DNA from: Alphaproteobacteria bacterium
GTDB taxonomy: Bacteria; Pseudomonadota; Alphaproteobacteria; SHVP01
NCBI GenBank assembly: GCA_040216735.1
Contig: JAVJOO010000002.1
Location: forward strand, 957,118 to 1,021,117
Length of the DNA: 64,000 bases
Direction of reading: 5' to 3'
Within the stretch, counting starts at the first letter, position 1, and each line of letters opens with the position of its first letter. Made by a program: the position numbers and the translations under genes. The notes under the pieces were generated by a model, which searched no databases, was not told the origin of the DNA, and saw nothing but the letters and a program-made list of their open reading frames with translations. This document shows positions 16,880 to 25,146 of this stretch, in pieces.

Positions 16880-16880
16880 C

Positions 16881-18272
16881 GTGGCCGCCAACCTCTCTGC
16901 CATCGCCTACCTGGTCGCCGGGGTCCTTTTCATCATGGCGCTGCGCGGGCTTTCTTCCCCGGAATCCGCGCGGCGCGGCAATTACTTCGGCATTGCCGGA
17001 ATGCTCATTGCCATCGTCACGACGATGCTCAACCCCCATATCCTGGGTTTCGATCTCATTATTTTGGGCCTCGGGATCGGCGCGGTAATCGGCACGGTGA
17101 TCGCCCTCAAAATTCAGATGACGGCGATGCCGCAACTGGTCGCGGCCTTTCACAGCCTCGTCGGTTTGGCCGCGGTTCTCGTCGCGGCTGCTGCCTTCTA
17201 TGCGCCGGAATCCTACGGAATCGGTGTCACAGGCCAAATCAAGACGGCGAGCCTGATCGAAATGGTGCTTGGCGCAGCCATCGGGGCCATCACCTTTTCG
17301 GGGTCGATCGTCGCCTTCGCCAAGCTCCAGGGGCTCGTCTCCGGCAATCCTCTCGTTTTTCCCGGCCAACACTGGCTCAACCTCCTCATCGGCCTTGTCA
17401 TCGTTGGGTTGGGCACGGTGTTCGTCCTGCACGAGTCCGTTCCCCTGTTCTGGGTCGTGGTCGGACTCGCGTTCCTGATCGGTTTCCTGATTATTCTCCC
17501 GATCGGTGGCGCCGATATGCCCGTAGTGGTGTCGATGCTCAATTCTTATTCAGGTTGGGCGGCGGCTGGCGTCGGCTTCACACTGGAGAACACTGCGCTG
17601 ATTATCACTGGGGCATTGGTCGGGTCCTCGGGTGCGATCCTCAGCTACATCATGTGCCACGCGATGAATCGATCGTTCATCAGCGTGATTCTGGGGGGCT
17701 TCGGCGGCGATGCCGTCGCGGGGTCGTCCGGCGCGAGCCGCAGCGATCGATCGGTCAAGGCCGGCAGCGCGGACGACGCGGCATTTATCATGAAGAACGC
17801 CGGGTCCGTCATCATCGTGCCGGGATACGGACTTGCGGTGGCGCAGGCCCAGCACGCCGTCCGTGAAATGGCGGATCGGCTAAAGGAAGAGGGGGTCAGC
17901 GTCCGCTACGCCGTTCATCCCGTCGCCGGTCGGATGCCGGGCCACATGAACGTGCTGCTTGCCGAGGCCAATGTCCCCTATGACGAAGTGTTCGAACTCG
18001 ACGAGATAAACAGCGACTTCTCGACCGTCGACGTCGCCTTCGTGATCGGCGCCAACGACGTGACCAACCCGGCGGCCAAGACCGACCCGCAAAGCCCGAT
18101 CTTCGGGATGCCGATTCTCGATGTCGAGAACGCCCGGACGGTGCTGTTTGTGAAGCGCTCCCTGTCGCCCGGCTATGCCGGTGTCGACAACGAAGTCTTC
18201 TATCGCGACAACACGATGATGCTGTTCGGCGACGCTAAGAAGATGGTCGAAGGCGTCATCCGCGCACTCTAG
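16881..18272 (+). CDS. pntB: NAD(P) transhydrogenase subunit beta
   Basis: Subunit beta (463 residues) with about nine N-terminal transmembrane helices (domain II) and the C-terminal NADP(H)-binding domain III. Recognisable domain III motifs include VIIVPGYGLAVAQAQH near residues 313-328, HPVAGRMPGHMNVLLAEA and GANDVTNPAA near 393-402. The GTG start at 16881 comes right after the pntAB stop. The complex couples the proton gradient to NADPH production at the inner membrane. A strong intrinsic terminator follows 8 bases after the stop. Confidence 0.96.
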   Translation: MAANLSAIAYLVAGVLFIMALRGLSSPESARRGNYFGIAGMLIAIVTTMLNPHILGFDLIILGLGIGAVIGTVIALKIQMTAMPQLVAAFHSLVGLAAVLVAAAAFYAPESYGIGVTGQIKTASLIEMVLGAAIGAITFSGSIVAFAKLQGLVSGNPLVFPGQHWLNLLIGLVIVGLGTVFVLHESVPLFWVVVGLAFLIGFLIILPIGGADMPVVVSMLNSYSGWAAAGVGFTLENTALIITGALVGSSGAILSYIMCHAMNRSFISVILGGFGGDAVAGSSGASRSDRSVKAGSADDAAFIMKNAGSVIIVPGYGLAVAQAQHAVREMADRLKEEGVSVRYAVHPVAGRMPGHMNVLLAEANVPYDEVFELDEINSDFSTVDVAFVIGANDVTNPAAKTDPQSPIFGMPILDVENARTVLFVKRSLSPGYAGVDNEVFYRDNTMMLFGDAKKMVEGVIRAL

Positions 18273-18280
18273 CGCAACAA

Positions 18281-18304
18281 AAAAGCCGCCCGGAGGCGGC
18301 TTTT
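18281..18304. terminator. bidirectional intrinsic terminator between pntB and rpsU
   Basis: Perfect ten-base stem AAAAGCCGCC/GGCGGCTTTT with loop CGGA. It has an A run on one side and a T run on the other, so it can stop transcripts from both convergent genes. Confidence 0.9.
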
Positions 18305-18325
18305 GAGCGGTTTCAGGAAATCCGG

Positions 18326-18526
18326 TTAGACTTCGCGCTGCGCCCTCTTGCGCGCGAGTTTGCGCGCGCGGCGAACGGCTTCGGCTTTTTCCCGGGCGCG
18401 CTTTTCGGAGGGCTTTTCGTAAAAGTTCCGGAGCTTCATCTCACGGAAGATACCTTCCCGCTGCATTTTCTTTTTCAGCGCGCGGAGGGCCTGATCGACA
18501 TTGTTGTCACGGACGTGGACTTGCAA
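18326..18526 (-). CDS. rpsU: 30S ribosomal protein S21
   Basis: Basic 66-residue S21 of the small ribosomal subunit, located near the mRNA/anti-Shine-Dalgarno region. The sequence [18 protein letters not shown], then [20 protein letters not shown] and a lysine/arginine-rich end, is the standard alphaproteobacterial form. The only start giving the family N terminus is a TTG at 18524-18526, preceded by GGGAGAAA six bases upstream; upstream in-frame codons would add an unconserved extension. The rare TTG may limit S21 output. A 21-base inverted repeat lies in the leader. Confidence 0.95.
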   Translation of the reverse strand: MQVHVRDNNVDQALRALKKKMQREGIFREMKLRNFYEKPSEKRAREKAEAVRRARKLARKRAQREV

Positions 18527-18560
18527 ACGGTTTCTCCCGGAAAGCTCGTAGTATTTCGGG

Positions 18561-18581
18561 GTGTTCCAGATTGGGGAACAC
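18561..18581 (-). promoter_or_regulatory. inverted repeat in the rpsU leader
   Basis: GTGTTCC and GGAACAC form an exact seven-base inverted repeat with a seven-base centre, 35 bases before the TTG of rpsU. It could be an operator or an RNA hairpin. It is not the direct GTTC-N7-GTTC repeat of alphaproteobacterial LexA. Confidence 0.45.
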
Positions 18582-18715
18582 ACGAGGCGCGGTGAGTACC
18601 ACATGGTTGCGGCGTTGTACAGCCCGAAGGGGGCCGCCACCCCGCCGCGTCTGCAGCGGAATATGGCCGAAATGCGGGCCCTTTACCCATTGCCGCACTC
18701 TAGACATGATGGCCC

Positions 18716-19249
18716 ATGGCAATTCTCAAGATCGCAAAAATGGGCCATCCCGTCCTCCTCCAACGCGCCGCGGAGATCGACGATCCGACAACCCCGGATA
18801 TCCAAGCCCTGATCGACGACATGTTCGAGACCATGGAGGATGCCCAGGGGCTCGGTCTGGCGGCACCCCAGGTCCACGTCCCCCTGAGGCTCGTCGTGTT
18901 TCATGTGCCCAGCGAGGATGAAGAGGAGATGCGCGCCCAAGTTTTGGTGAATCCCGTCATCACGGCGCTGACCGATGAAACGCAGCTCGGTTGGGAGGGC
19001 TGCTTGTCGGTGCCGGGTCTGCGCGGCAAGGTCCCTAGGTTCGATCGAATTCGCTATACCGGGCTGGACGAGAACGGCGCCGCGGTCGACGTCACCGCGG
19101 CGGGCATGCATGCCCGCGTGGTGCAGCACGAGTGCGATCACCTCGACGGACGCCTTTACCCGACGCGCATGGCCGATTTGGCCGACCTGGTGTTCGAGTC
19201 GGAATGGCGGTTTCACCTATCGGCCGAACATGAAGAGGAGGATATGTGA
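18716..19249 (+). CDS. def: peptide deformylase
   Basis: Removes the formyl group from N-terminal methionine of new proteins in the cytoplasm. All three deformylase motifs are present in 177 residues: GLGLAAPQ (45-52), EGCLS (94-98, Cys96 binds metal) and QHECDH (137-142, two His ligands and catalytic Glu139). Its stop TGA overlaps the GTG start of the COQ9-like gene. A second def copy next to fmt is common in alphaproteobacteria; no fmt is present here. Confidence 0.96.
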   Translation: MAILKIAKMGHPVLLQRAAEIDDPTTPDIQALIDDMFETMEDAQGLGLAAPQVHVPLRLVVFHVPSEDEEEMRAQVLVNPVITALTDETQLGWEGCLSVPGLRGKVPRFDRIRYTGLDENGAAVDVTAAGMHARVVQHECDHLDGRLYPTRMADLADLVFESEWRFHLSAEHEEEDM

Positions 19250-19905
19250 CCCCATCGAGCGATCGCGACGCGATTCTTAGGGCTGTCCTCGACCATGTGC
19301 CATTCGACGGTTGGTCGGCCGCGGCATATGCCGCCGGCGTCCGGGAGTCCGGCGTAGCGTCGGATCGCGCGGCGCTGGCGTTCTCAAATGGGATCGACGG
19401 CGTTGCCGCGTATTTCGGGATGTCGGTGGTGCGCAAGCTGGAAGTGGCGTTAGAAGGGCTCGCGGACAGCGAACCGTCGATCCGCAAACGAGTTACCGTT
19501 GGCGTGCGAACCTTCATCGGTCTGATCGCCGAGCACCGGGAGCAGGTTAGGCGTATGTCCCCCCTGGCGCGTTCGCGGGGTACCTCGGGCGGTCTTGGCG
19601 TCCTCTATCGGATTACCGACATTATTTGGCGGGCGGCGGGGGACCGTTCGACCGACTTTAGCTTCTATACAAAAAGGGGCCTGCTCGCGGGCGTTGTGAC
19701 CGCAACCTACTGGTACTGGCTTGACGACGAGTCCGACGGGTTCGCCGATACCTGGGCGTTCCTCGACCGGCGCATCGCCGATGTCCTCAGGATCCAGAAG
19801 CTTCGCGGGCGGGCCGAGAAATTCGCCGAGCGCATGGGCGCGCCGTTGAACACGCTCCGAAAATCGCCGTTTGGCAAGGGATTCGGGTCGCCTACGTCCC
19901 GGTGA
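19246..19905 (+). CDS. COQ9 family protein
   Basis: COQ9-like protein (219 residues), once named the rpsU-divergently transcribed family. Eukaryotic COQ9 binds isoprenoid lipids and presents ubiquinone precursors to COQ7. The N-terminal three-helix region resembles TetR folds (WSAAAYAAGVRESGVASDRAALAF), and the later YWYWLDDESDGFADTWAFLDRRI segment is typical. The GTG start at 19246 overlaps the def stop and follows a strong GAAGAGGAGG. It lies across def from rpsU, keeping the known divergent linkage with one gene inserted. Its 3' end overlaps purK by 14 bases. Confidence 0.88.
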   Translation: MTPSSDRDAILRAVLDHVPFDGWSAAAYAAGVRESGVASDRAALAFSNGIDGVAAYFGMSVVRKLEVALEGLADSEPSIRKRVTVGVRTFIGLIAEHREQVRRMSPLARSRGTSGGLGVLYRITDIIWRAAGDRSTDFSFYTKRGLLAGVVTATYWYWLDDESDGFADTWAFLDRRIADVLRIQKLRGRAEKFAERMGAPLNTLRKSPFGKGFGSPTSR

Positions 19906-20971
19906 GGCTCAGTTTCGTCACGTGACCCATTTTGCGACCCGTCCGAACTTTGTCTTTGCCATAAAGATGGAGTTTGGCGAGGGGGTCGTCGAGATAGGTC
20001 CGCCAGGCATCGACGTCGTGGCCGATAAGATTTGTCATGACGACATCGAACGCGCGCGCTGTACTCCCGAGCGGCAGGCCGCAAATCGCCCGAATATGTT
20101 GCTCGAACTGATCGGTCGCGCAGGCGTCGATCGTCCAGTGGCCTGAATTGTGAACGCGCGGGGCGATCTCGTTCACCAGGACCGAGCCGTCCTTGGTCGC
20201 GAACATCTCGACAGCCCCGACGCCGACATAGTTGAGTGCCGCTGCCAAGCGATGGGCGATGTCGCGCGCGGTTTCGAGGGCGGCACCGCTCAGGCGCGCG
20301 GGCACGCGACTCTCCCGCAAGATACCGTCACGGTGGGTGTTTTCCGGGATATCGTACGTGGCCACGGCTCCCGAGGGTTGGCGGGCAATAAGCACCGAGA
20401 TCTCGACGGCGAAGTCGACGACGCCTTCCAGGATGCACGGGCCTGCCCCGAGATCCATCCAGGCGGAGTCGAGGTCGTTCGCCGATCGCACGAAGCGTTG
20501 GCCCTTGCCGTCGTACCCCATTCGCCGTGTTTTCAAGATCGCCGGCAAGCCGGTCTCGGCGACCGCAGCTTTGAAATCCTCGGGACCGTCGATGGCGGCG
20601 AACGTCGTGGTTGGCAGCCCAAGATCCCGGCACAAGGATTTCTCGGCGAGCCGGTCCTGGCTGACGCCGAGCGCGTGGGCCGAAGGATGCACCGGGACGC
20701 CGCGCTGAAGGGTCTCAATCGTTTGGCGGGGGATGTTCTCGAATTCGTAGGTCGCGACATCGATGGTTTGGGCGAACCGCGCGAGGGCGTCTACATCGTC
20801 ATAGAGCGCGGTGGTGGTTTGGTCGGTCACGAAGGACGCCGGCGCATCGGTCTCGGGACAATAGACGTGGGTCCGGTAACCCATTCGTGCGGCCGCCAAG
20901 CACAGCATGCGACCGAGTTGGCCCCCGCCCAAAATCCCAATAGTTGCGCCCGGCGCGACCTCTTCTACCAT
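19892..20971 (-). CDS. purK: 5-(carboxyamino)imidazole ribonucleotide synthase
   Basis: ATP-grasp enzyme of 359 residues that carboxylates aminoimidazole ribonucleotide with bicarbonate to N5-CAIR in purine synthesis. Visible are the N-terminal TIGILGGGQLGRML loop (residues 10-23), KTRRMGYDGKGQ near 145-156 (ATP binding) and NEIAPRVHNSGHWT near 265-278 (substrate and metal site). It lies 9 bases downstream of purE in a purEK operon. The end is convergent with the COQ9 gene. Confidence 0.96.
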   Translation of the reverse strand: MVEEVAPGATIGILGGGQLGRMLCLAAARMGYRTHVYCPETDAPASFVTDQTTTALYDDVDALARFAQTIDVATYEFENIPRQTIETLQRGVPVHPSAHALGVSQDRLAEKSLCRDLGLPTTTFAAIDGPEDFKAAVAETGLPAILKTRRMGYDGKGQRFVRSANDLDSAWMDLGAGPCILEGVVDFAVEISVLIARQPSGAVATYDIPENTHRDGILRESRVPARLSGAALETARDIAHRLAAALNYVGVGAVEMFATKDGSVLVNEIAPRVHNSGHWTIDACATDQFEQHIRAICGLPLGSTARAFDVVMTNLIGHDVDAWRTYLDDPLAKLHLYGKDKVRTGRKMGHVTKLSLTGT

Positions 20972-20980
20972 GTCCGGTGC

Positions 20981-21472
20981 TCAGGCCGTTTCGGGCGTGT
21001 CGGCGATGGCATCGGTTTGTGCCTGTCGCCAGGCGCGTAGCTCGTCCCGCACCGCGCCGTCGTTGAGGGCGACCACAGAAGCCGCCAGGAGGGCAGCATT
21101 GACCGCGCCCGCGCGCCCGATGGCCAATGTGCCAACGGGTATTCCCGCTGGCATTTGGACGATCGACAGGAGGCTATCCATCCCGTTCAAAGCCTTGCTC
21201 TCGATGGGGACCCCAAACACCGGGAGGATGGTCATGGATGCGGTCATGCCGGGAAGGTGGGCAGCGCCCCCTGCGCCCGCGACAATGGCGGCAAGGCCTC
21301 TTTTTTCTGCGCTCTTAGCGTAGTCGACGAGGCGGTCGGGAGTGCGATGGGCCGACACAATGCGCACCTCGTGCGGAACGCCCAGTTTTTCCAGGGTCTC
21401 CGCAGTATGGCGCATGGTGTCCCAATCGGACTGACTGCCCATGATGACGCCAATTTTGACGGCAGCTCCCAT
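20981..21472 (-). CDS. purE: 5-(carboxyamino)imidazole ribonucleotide mutase
   Basis: Moves the carboxylate of N5-CAIR to carbon 4, giving CAIR. The 163-residue class I PurE shows GSQSDW (residues 12-17, phosphate binding), SAHRTPDR (40-47, catalytic His42) and GGAAHLPGM. The ATG at 21472 is eight bases after GGGAGG; a GTG at 21481 would overlap that site. A good promoter lies at 21500-21527. It is the first gene of purEK. Confidence 0.96.
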   Translation of the reverse strand: MGAAVKIGVIMGSQSDWDTMRHTAETLEKLGVPHEVRIVSAHRTPDRLVDYAKSAEKRGLAAIVAGAGGAAHLPGMTASMTILPVFGVPIESKALNGMDSLLSIVQMPAGIPVGTLAIGRAGAVNAALLAASVVALNDGAVRDELRAWRQAQTDAIADTPETA

Positions 21473-21499
21473 AGGGCGCACCTCCCAGAAAAGCGGCGG

Positions 21500-21527
21500 A
21501 TTATAGGGGTGGGATCGGGCCGATCAA
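21500..21527 (-). promoter_or_regulatory. promoter of purEK
   Basis: On the minus strand TTGATC (21527-21522) and a perfect TATAAT (21505-21500) are separated by 16 bases, with the purE start about 28 bases beyond the -10. Confidence 0.75.
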
Positions 21528-21668
21528 ATGCTTGGCCCTCGGATAACGGTTTATTAACCATCCTAACGTTTAATTTTCTGCGGGACGGGCGAACTGGCCG
21601 ATTCTACCTCCGGGTGGCTTGTGCTAGTGTAGCCCATCGAAAGGCCGACATTACCTAGTGTTTGACCG

Positions 21669-22433
21669 ATGAAAGTATCCTCAACCGGCCCTGTGGGAAC
21701 GACGCCGGTTCGTCGCGTGGCACGGACTTCCGGCGCGACCCGCGCGTCGTCCGTTCAGGCGACCGACGCCTACGGGACAGCCGCGCCTGCTCGTCAGGTC
21801 GATGACACTGTCTCGGTCATGGGGATCCCGCAGGCCGAGATCACGCCAAAGGTTCGCGACGCACTGATGAATCTGATGGCCGAGGTCGACCAGATGCGCC
21901 GCGAGCTCCAGGTCGCCCGGGAGCGACTGGCCAATCTGGAAAGGCTGGCCGATCGCGACCCGCTCATCCCGATTGCCAATCGGCGCGCATTTGTGCGCGA
22001 ACTCACCAGAAATATGGCTTTGGCCGAGCGCTACGGAACGCCATCGTCGGTTGTGTATATCGACGTCAACGACTTCAAAGAAATCAACGATACGTACGGC
22101 CACTCCGCCGGCGACGAAGCGCTTAAACACGTGGCCGACCTGCTGCTTTCCAGTGTGCGCGAGTCCGATGTCGTAGGGCGCCTCGGGGGCGACGAGTTCG
22201 GGGTCATCCTGGACCGGACCGACCAATCGACCGCGCGAGAAAAAGCAGAGCATCTGGCGCAGGCGATCATGAAGGTCCCGATGGATCATCAGGGCCGTGC
22301 GGTGCCGATCCATGTTGCGGTAGGTGTTTACACGTTCACCGGTGCCGAAGATGTCGGCCATGCGCTCGCGGCGGCCGACCGGGACATGTACGCGCACAAA
22401 AAGCGCATGAAATCGAATGGCGGTTCCAGCTAG
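21669..22433 (+). CDS. GGDEF-domain diguanylate cyclase
   Basis: Makes cyclic di-GMP from two GTP. The first 55 of 254 residues look disordered (Ser/Thr/Ala-rich), then a coiled coil (about 60-95) likely drives dimerization, then a full GGDEF domain with GGDEF at 173-177. An RxxD inhibitory site (RESD, 164-167) stands exactly five residues upstream, so product inhibition is expected. The usual DxLTxLxNR motif reads DPLIPIANR, a mild deviation. No sensor or membrane domain is present, so it is probably cytoplasmic. Confidence 0.92.
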   Translation: MKVSSTGPVGTTPVRRVARTSGATRASSVQATDAYGTAAPARQVDDTVSVMGIPQAEITPKVRDALMNLMAEVDQMRRELQVARERLANLERLADRDPLIPIANRRAFVRELTRNMALAERYGTPSSVVYIDVNDFKEINDTYGHSAGDEALKHVADLLLSSVRESDVVGRLGGDEFGVILDRTDQSTAREKAEHLAQAIMKVPMDHQGRAVPIHVAVGVYTFTGAEDVGHALAAADRDMYAHKKRMKSNGGSS

Positions 22434-22627
22434 GCGATGATGTCGGGGTATAGCTGGTCTTCCAGCCGCGCGATCTGATCCTTCAATACCAGTTTTCGTT
22501 TCTTGAGCCGCTGCAGCTTCAAGCTGTCGAAGGGCGTATGTTCAAGGAGCACGTCAACGGCCGCATCGAGATCGCGATGTTCCGTTTTCAGTGCAACGAG
22601 TTGCTGGCGAAGGAGCTCCAAGCCCAT
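22430..22627 (-). CDS. DUF465 (YdcH-like) small coiled-coil protein
   Basis: A 64-residue helical hairpin protein of the DUF465 family, unknown function. The pattern LVALKTEHRDLDAAVDVLL followed by LQRLKKRKLVLKDQIARLE is diagnostic. The start at 22627 gives the usual short N terminus; an in-frame ATG at 22642 would add five residues and neither has a strong ribosome site. It converges with the diguanylate cyclase (4-base overlap) and is divergent from the TIGR02444 gene, beyond which lies a second DUF465 gene. Confidence 0.82.
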   Translation of the reverse strand: MGLELLRQQLVALKTEHRDLDAAVDVLLEHTPFDSLKLQRLKKRKLVLKDQIARLEDQLYPDIIA

Positions 22628-22663
22628 GACAGAAAGTAGCATGCGGGCCAGGCAGGTCTCAAT

Positions 22664-23164
22664 TTGACGACTGAAGAATCACTGTGGGATTTTGCCGTTC
22701 GCGTCTACGGTCGACCAGGCGTCGAGGCAGCGTGTGTGGAGCTTCAGGACTCGTACAACGCCGACGTTCTTGTTCTGATTTATGGGCTGTGGGCCGGCAC
22801 TCGCGGAAAGCGTCTGTCGCGCGGAGACTTCGCCGCGATCATGTCGTCGGTTGCACCTTGGCAGCGCCACACCATTTCGCCGCTTCGCGCGGTGCGCCGC
22901 GCTCTCAAAGAATCAGCTGACTTTTCCAACGGTTTTGAGGTGGCAGCCCGATCCGTCGGCAGGCGGGTAAAGGACCTCGAACTGGACGCGGAGCGATGCG
23001 AATTAGAATTCCTCGAAACCCTGGGATATGGCGAAGCAACGGAAAAAGGCGGCGCCACCACCGAAAGCAACCTCGCGATCTATCTGAGTAGTCTCGACAT
23101 TTCCCCGCATCAATTCGGGCTGCAGCAACGATCGTTGTTGGTCGCCGCGGCTGATCGGGTTTGA
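22664..23164 (+). CDS. TIGR02444 family protein
   Basis: A 166-residue protein of the TIGR02444/DUF2390 group, function unknown. The conserved opening ESLWDFAVRVYGRPGVEAACVELQD and the hydrophobic VLVLIYGLWAG block are characteristic. The start is a TTG at 22664 with CAGG upstream. The protein is mostly helical and has no signal peptide. It lies between two DUF465 genes, a pairing that may be functional or only positional. Confidence 0.75.
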   Translation: MTTEESLWDFAVRVYGRPGVEAACVELQDSYNADVLVLIYGLWAGTRGKRLSRGDFAAIMSSVAPWQRHTISPLRAVRRALKESADFSNGFEVAARSVGRRVKDLELDAERCELEFLETLGYGEATEKGGATTESNLAIYLSSLDISPHQFGLQQRSLLVAAADRV

Positions 23165-23228
23165 CGGAGAAAGGGTTCTGTTTCCCCCGCCGTTGCATTA
23201 TCATTCAGCAATCTAACGGAGGTGCTAG

Positions 23229-23408
23229 ATGAACGATTTGGCAACGGTGGATATCGAGGCTTTGAAGGCCAAACACCACGATTTGGACAAAGTCATTTGG
23301 AAGGAAGAAAAGCGAAGCCTTCCGGACGAAGAGCGGATTGCGACGCTCAAGAAAGAGAAGCTCCAGCTTAAGGACCGAATTGCCCTACTAGAGAACCGAC
23401 CGCATTAA
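23229..23408 (+). CDS. second DUF465 (YdcH-like) protein
   Basis: Fifty-nine-residue relative of the protein at 22430-22627 and short enough to be missed by many gene callers. It starts at an ATG after a perfect GGAGGTG. Its sequence shows the family pattern IEALKAKHHDLDKVI then RIATLKKEKLQLKDRIALLE, a helical hairpin with heptad leucines. The stop TAA overlaps the stop of the convergent acyl-CoA ligase gene (TTAA at 23405-23408). Function unknown. Confidence 0.88.
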   Translation: MNDLATVDIEALKAKHHDLDKVIWKEEKRSLPDEERIATLKKEKLQLKDRIALLENRPH

Positions 23409-25027
23409 AGATTGCGCGCCATCTCGCGCAGTTTGAATTTCTGAACTTTGCCGGTCGACGTTTTTGGTAGTTCGGTAAAGACGACGGTCCGCGGCGCCTT
23501 GAAGTGCGCCATCCGTTCACGGCAGAAATCGATGATTTCTTGCATTGACGCGGTTTTGCCGGGTCGCAGCGTGACAAATGCGCACGGCGTTTCACCCCAC
23601 CTGTCGTCCGGTCGGGCCACAACTGCTGCTTCGAGTACCGACGGGTGTCCGTAGATCGTATTTTCGACTTCGATGGTCGAAATGTTTTCACCGCCTGAAA
23701 TGATAATGTCCTTGGACCGGTCCTTGAGTTCCAGGTACCCGTCTTCGTGCATGACGCCAAGGTCGCCGGAATGGAACCAACCGCCGCGAAACGCTTCGTC
23801 GGTTGCCTTGGCATTCTTGAGATACCCTTTCATCACGACGTTGCCGCGAAAGAAGACCTCGCCCATCGTTTCGCCATCCGCCGGGACGGGTTCGAGCGTT
23901 TCAGGGTCGGCGACCATGATGTCTTCGAGAACCTGATAGGTCACGCCCTGGCGCGATTTCATCGCCGCGCGATCTTCCAACGAAAAACCGTCCCAGTCTT
24001 GGTTCCATTCGCTGACCACCGCCGGACCGTAGGTCTCGGTGAGGCCGTAGAGGTGCGTGACGTGAAAACCGGATTGTTCCATTTTGCCGATCACGGCGGC
24101 GGGCGGCGGCGCTGCCGCCGTGGCAATCTCGATCGTTCGCCCAAAGCCGGGATGATCGGCCGCCGCCGAGGCAATCATGTTCATCACGATCGGGGCGCCG
24201 CACAGGTGGGTGACGCCATGCTGCTCGATCGCATCGAAAATGGCCTTTGCCTCGACCCGGCGCAGACAGACATGGGTGCCTGCGTTAATGCTTAGCGACC
24301 AAGTAAAGCACCAGCCGTTGCAATGGAACATCGGCAGGGTCCAGAGGTACACCGGATGCGCTGGCATGTGCCAGGCAAGGATATTGCCCGTGGCAAGGAG
24401 GTAGGCGCCGCGATGATGGTAGACGACACCTTTTGGGTTTCCCGTCGTTCCGGAGGTGTAATTGAGCGAGATCGCGTCCCACTCGTCCGCCGGCAAGGCC
24501 CACTCGAATGCCGGGTCGCCCGTCGCGATAAACGATTCGTAATCGGTGTCCCCGATCAGGTCGCCGTCCGCCGCGAGATGGTCGTCGATGTCGATCACGC
24601 GCGGCGGGGTCGATAGATCGGCGATCGCGGCCTCGATCGTCGCGCTAAACTCGCGGTCGGTCAGCAGAACCTTTGCTTCGCCGTGATCGAGGGTGAACGC
24701 TATGGCCTTGGCGTCGAGCCGAACGTTCAGCGTGTTGAGGACGGCACCGAGCATCGGAACGCCGTAATGGGCCTCCAGCATCGCCGGAACGTTGGGCGCC
24801 ATGATCGCAACCGTGTCACCCTTGCGGATCCCGGCTTGCTGGAGGGCGCTGGCGAGCTGGCAGCACCGGCGATAGAAATCGCGGTACGTCGTGCGCCGGT
24901 CGCCGTGAATGATGGCGATGCGGTCCGGAAATACCGCTGCCGCGCGGCGAAGAAACGTCAACGGGCTCAGCGGTGTATAGTTCGCCGGATTTTGTGCGAG
25001 CCCGTCGTCGTATTTGTTTTCAGTCAT
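23405..25027 (-). CDS. acyl-CoA synthetase (AMP-forming)
   Basis: ANL-superfamily acyl-CoA ligase of 540 residues: acyl adenylate first, then CoA thioester. It has the P-loop YTSGTTGNPKGV, the A5-type HLYGLTETYGPAV segment, GWFHSGDLG, and the C-terminal LPKTSTGKVQKFKLRE with the adenylation lysine. Sequence style (TLNVRLDAKAIAFTLDHGEAKVLL) resembles medium-chain and 3-methylmercaptopropionyl-CoA ligases (DmdB), but the substrate cannot be fixed by eye. It is divergent from the propionyl-CoA synthetase gene, so both may serve short- or medium-chain acid uptake. Confidence 0.92.
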   Translation of the reverse strand: MTENKYDDGLAQNPANYTPLSPLTFLRRAAAVFPDRIAIIHGDRRTTYRDFYRRCCQLASALQQAGIRKGDTVAIMAPNVPAMLEAHYGVPMLGAVLNTLNVRLDAKAIAFTLDHGEAKVLLTDREFSATIEAAIADLSTPPRVIDIDDHLAADGDLIGDTDYESFIATGDPAFEWALPADEWDAISLNYTSGTTGNPKGVVYHHRGAYLLATGNILAWHMPAHPVYLWTLPMFHCNGWCFTWSLSINAGTHVCLRRVEAKAIFDAIEQHGVTHLCGAPIVMNMIASAAADHPGFGRTIEIATAAAPPPAAVIGKMEQSGFHVTHLYGLTETYGPAVVSEWNQDWDGFSLEDRAAMKSRQGVTYQVLEDIMVADPETLEPVPADGETMGEVFFRGNVVMKGYLKNAKATDEAFRGGWFHSGDLGVMHEDGYLELKDRSKDIIISGGENISTIEVENTIYGHPSVLEAAVVARPDDRWGETPCAFVTLRPGKTASMQEIIDFCRERMAHFKAPRTVVFTELPKTSTGKVQKFKLREMARNL

Positions 25028-25093
25028 GTCGATGATCTCGCCCCTAGGGCGCGAACACTAGTCGATGTGCTGTTGGCCGATCAATGCCGGGCC

Positions 25094-25113
25094 GTTGCCA
25101 AATCGACGGCAAC
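25094..25113. repeat. inverted repeat upstream of prpE
   Basis: GTTGCC and GGCAAC form an exact six-base inverted repeat with an eight-base centre, 33 bases before the prpE start and inside the divergent gap. It may be an operator for one or both acyl-CoA ligase genes. Confidence 0.35.
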
Positions 25114-25146
25114 CGAAGATCATGCGCGCGCGACGGTGGGGGTAAC

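Noticed and set aside
18561-18581. LexA box in the rpsU leader
   Set aside because: The repeat is inverted (GTTCC...GGAAC), whereas alphaproteobacterial LexA uses a direct GTTC-N7-GTTC repeat.
21548-21572. AT-rich TTAACC...CTAAC stretch resembling a CtrA site before the diguanylate cyclase
   Set aside because: The half-site spacing does not fit TTAA-N7-TTAA; too weak to call.
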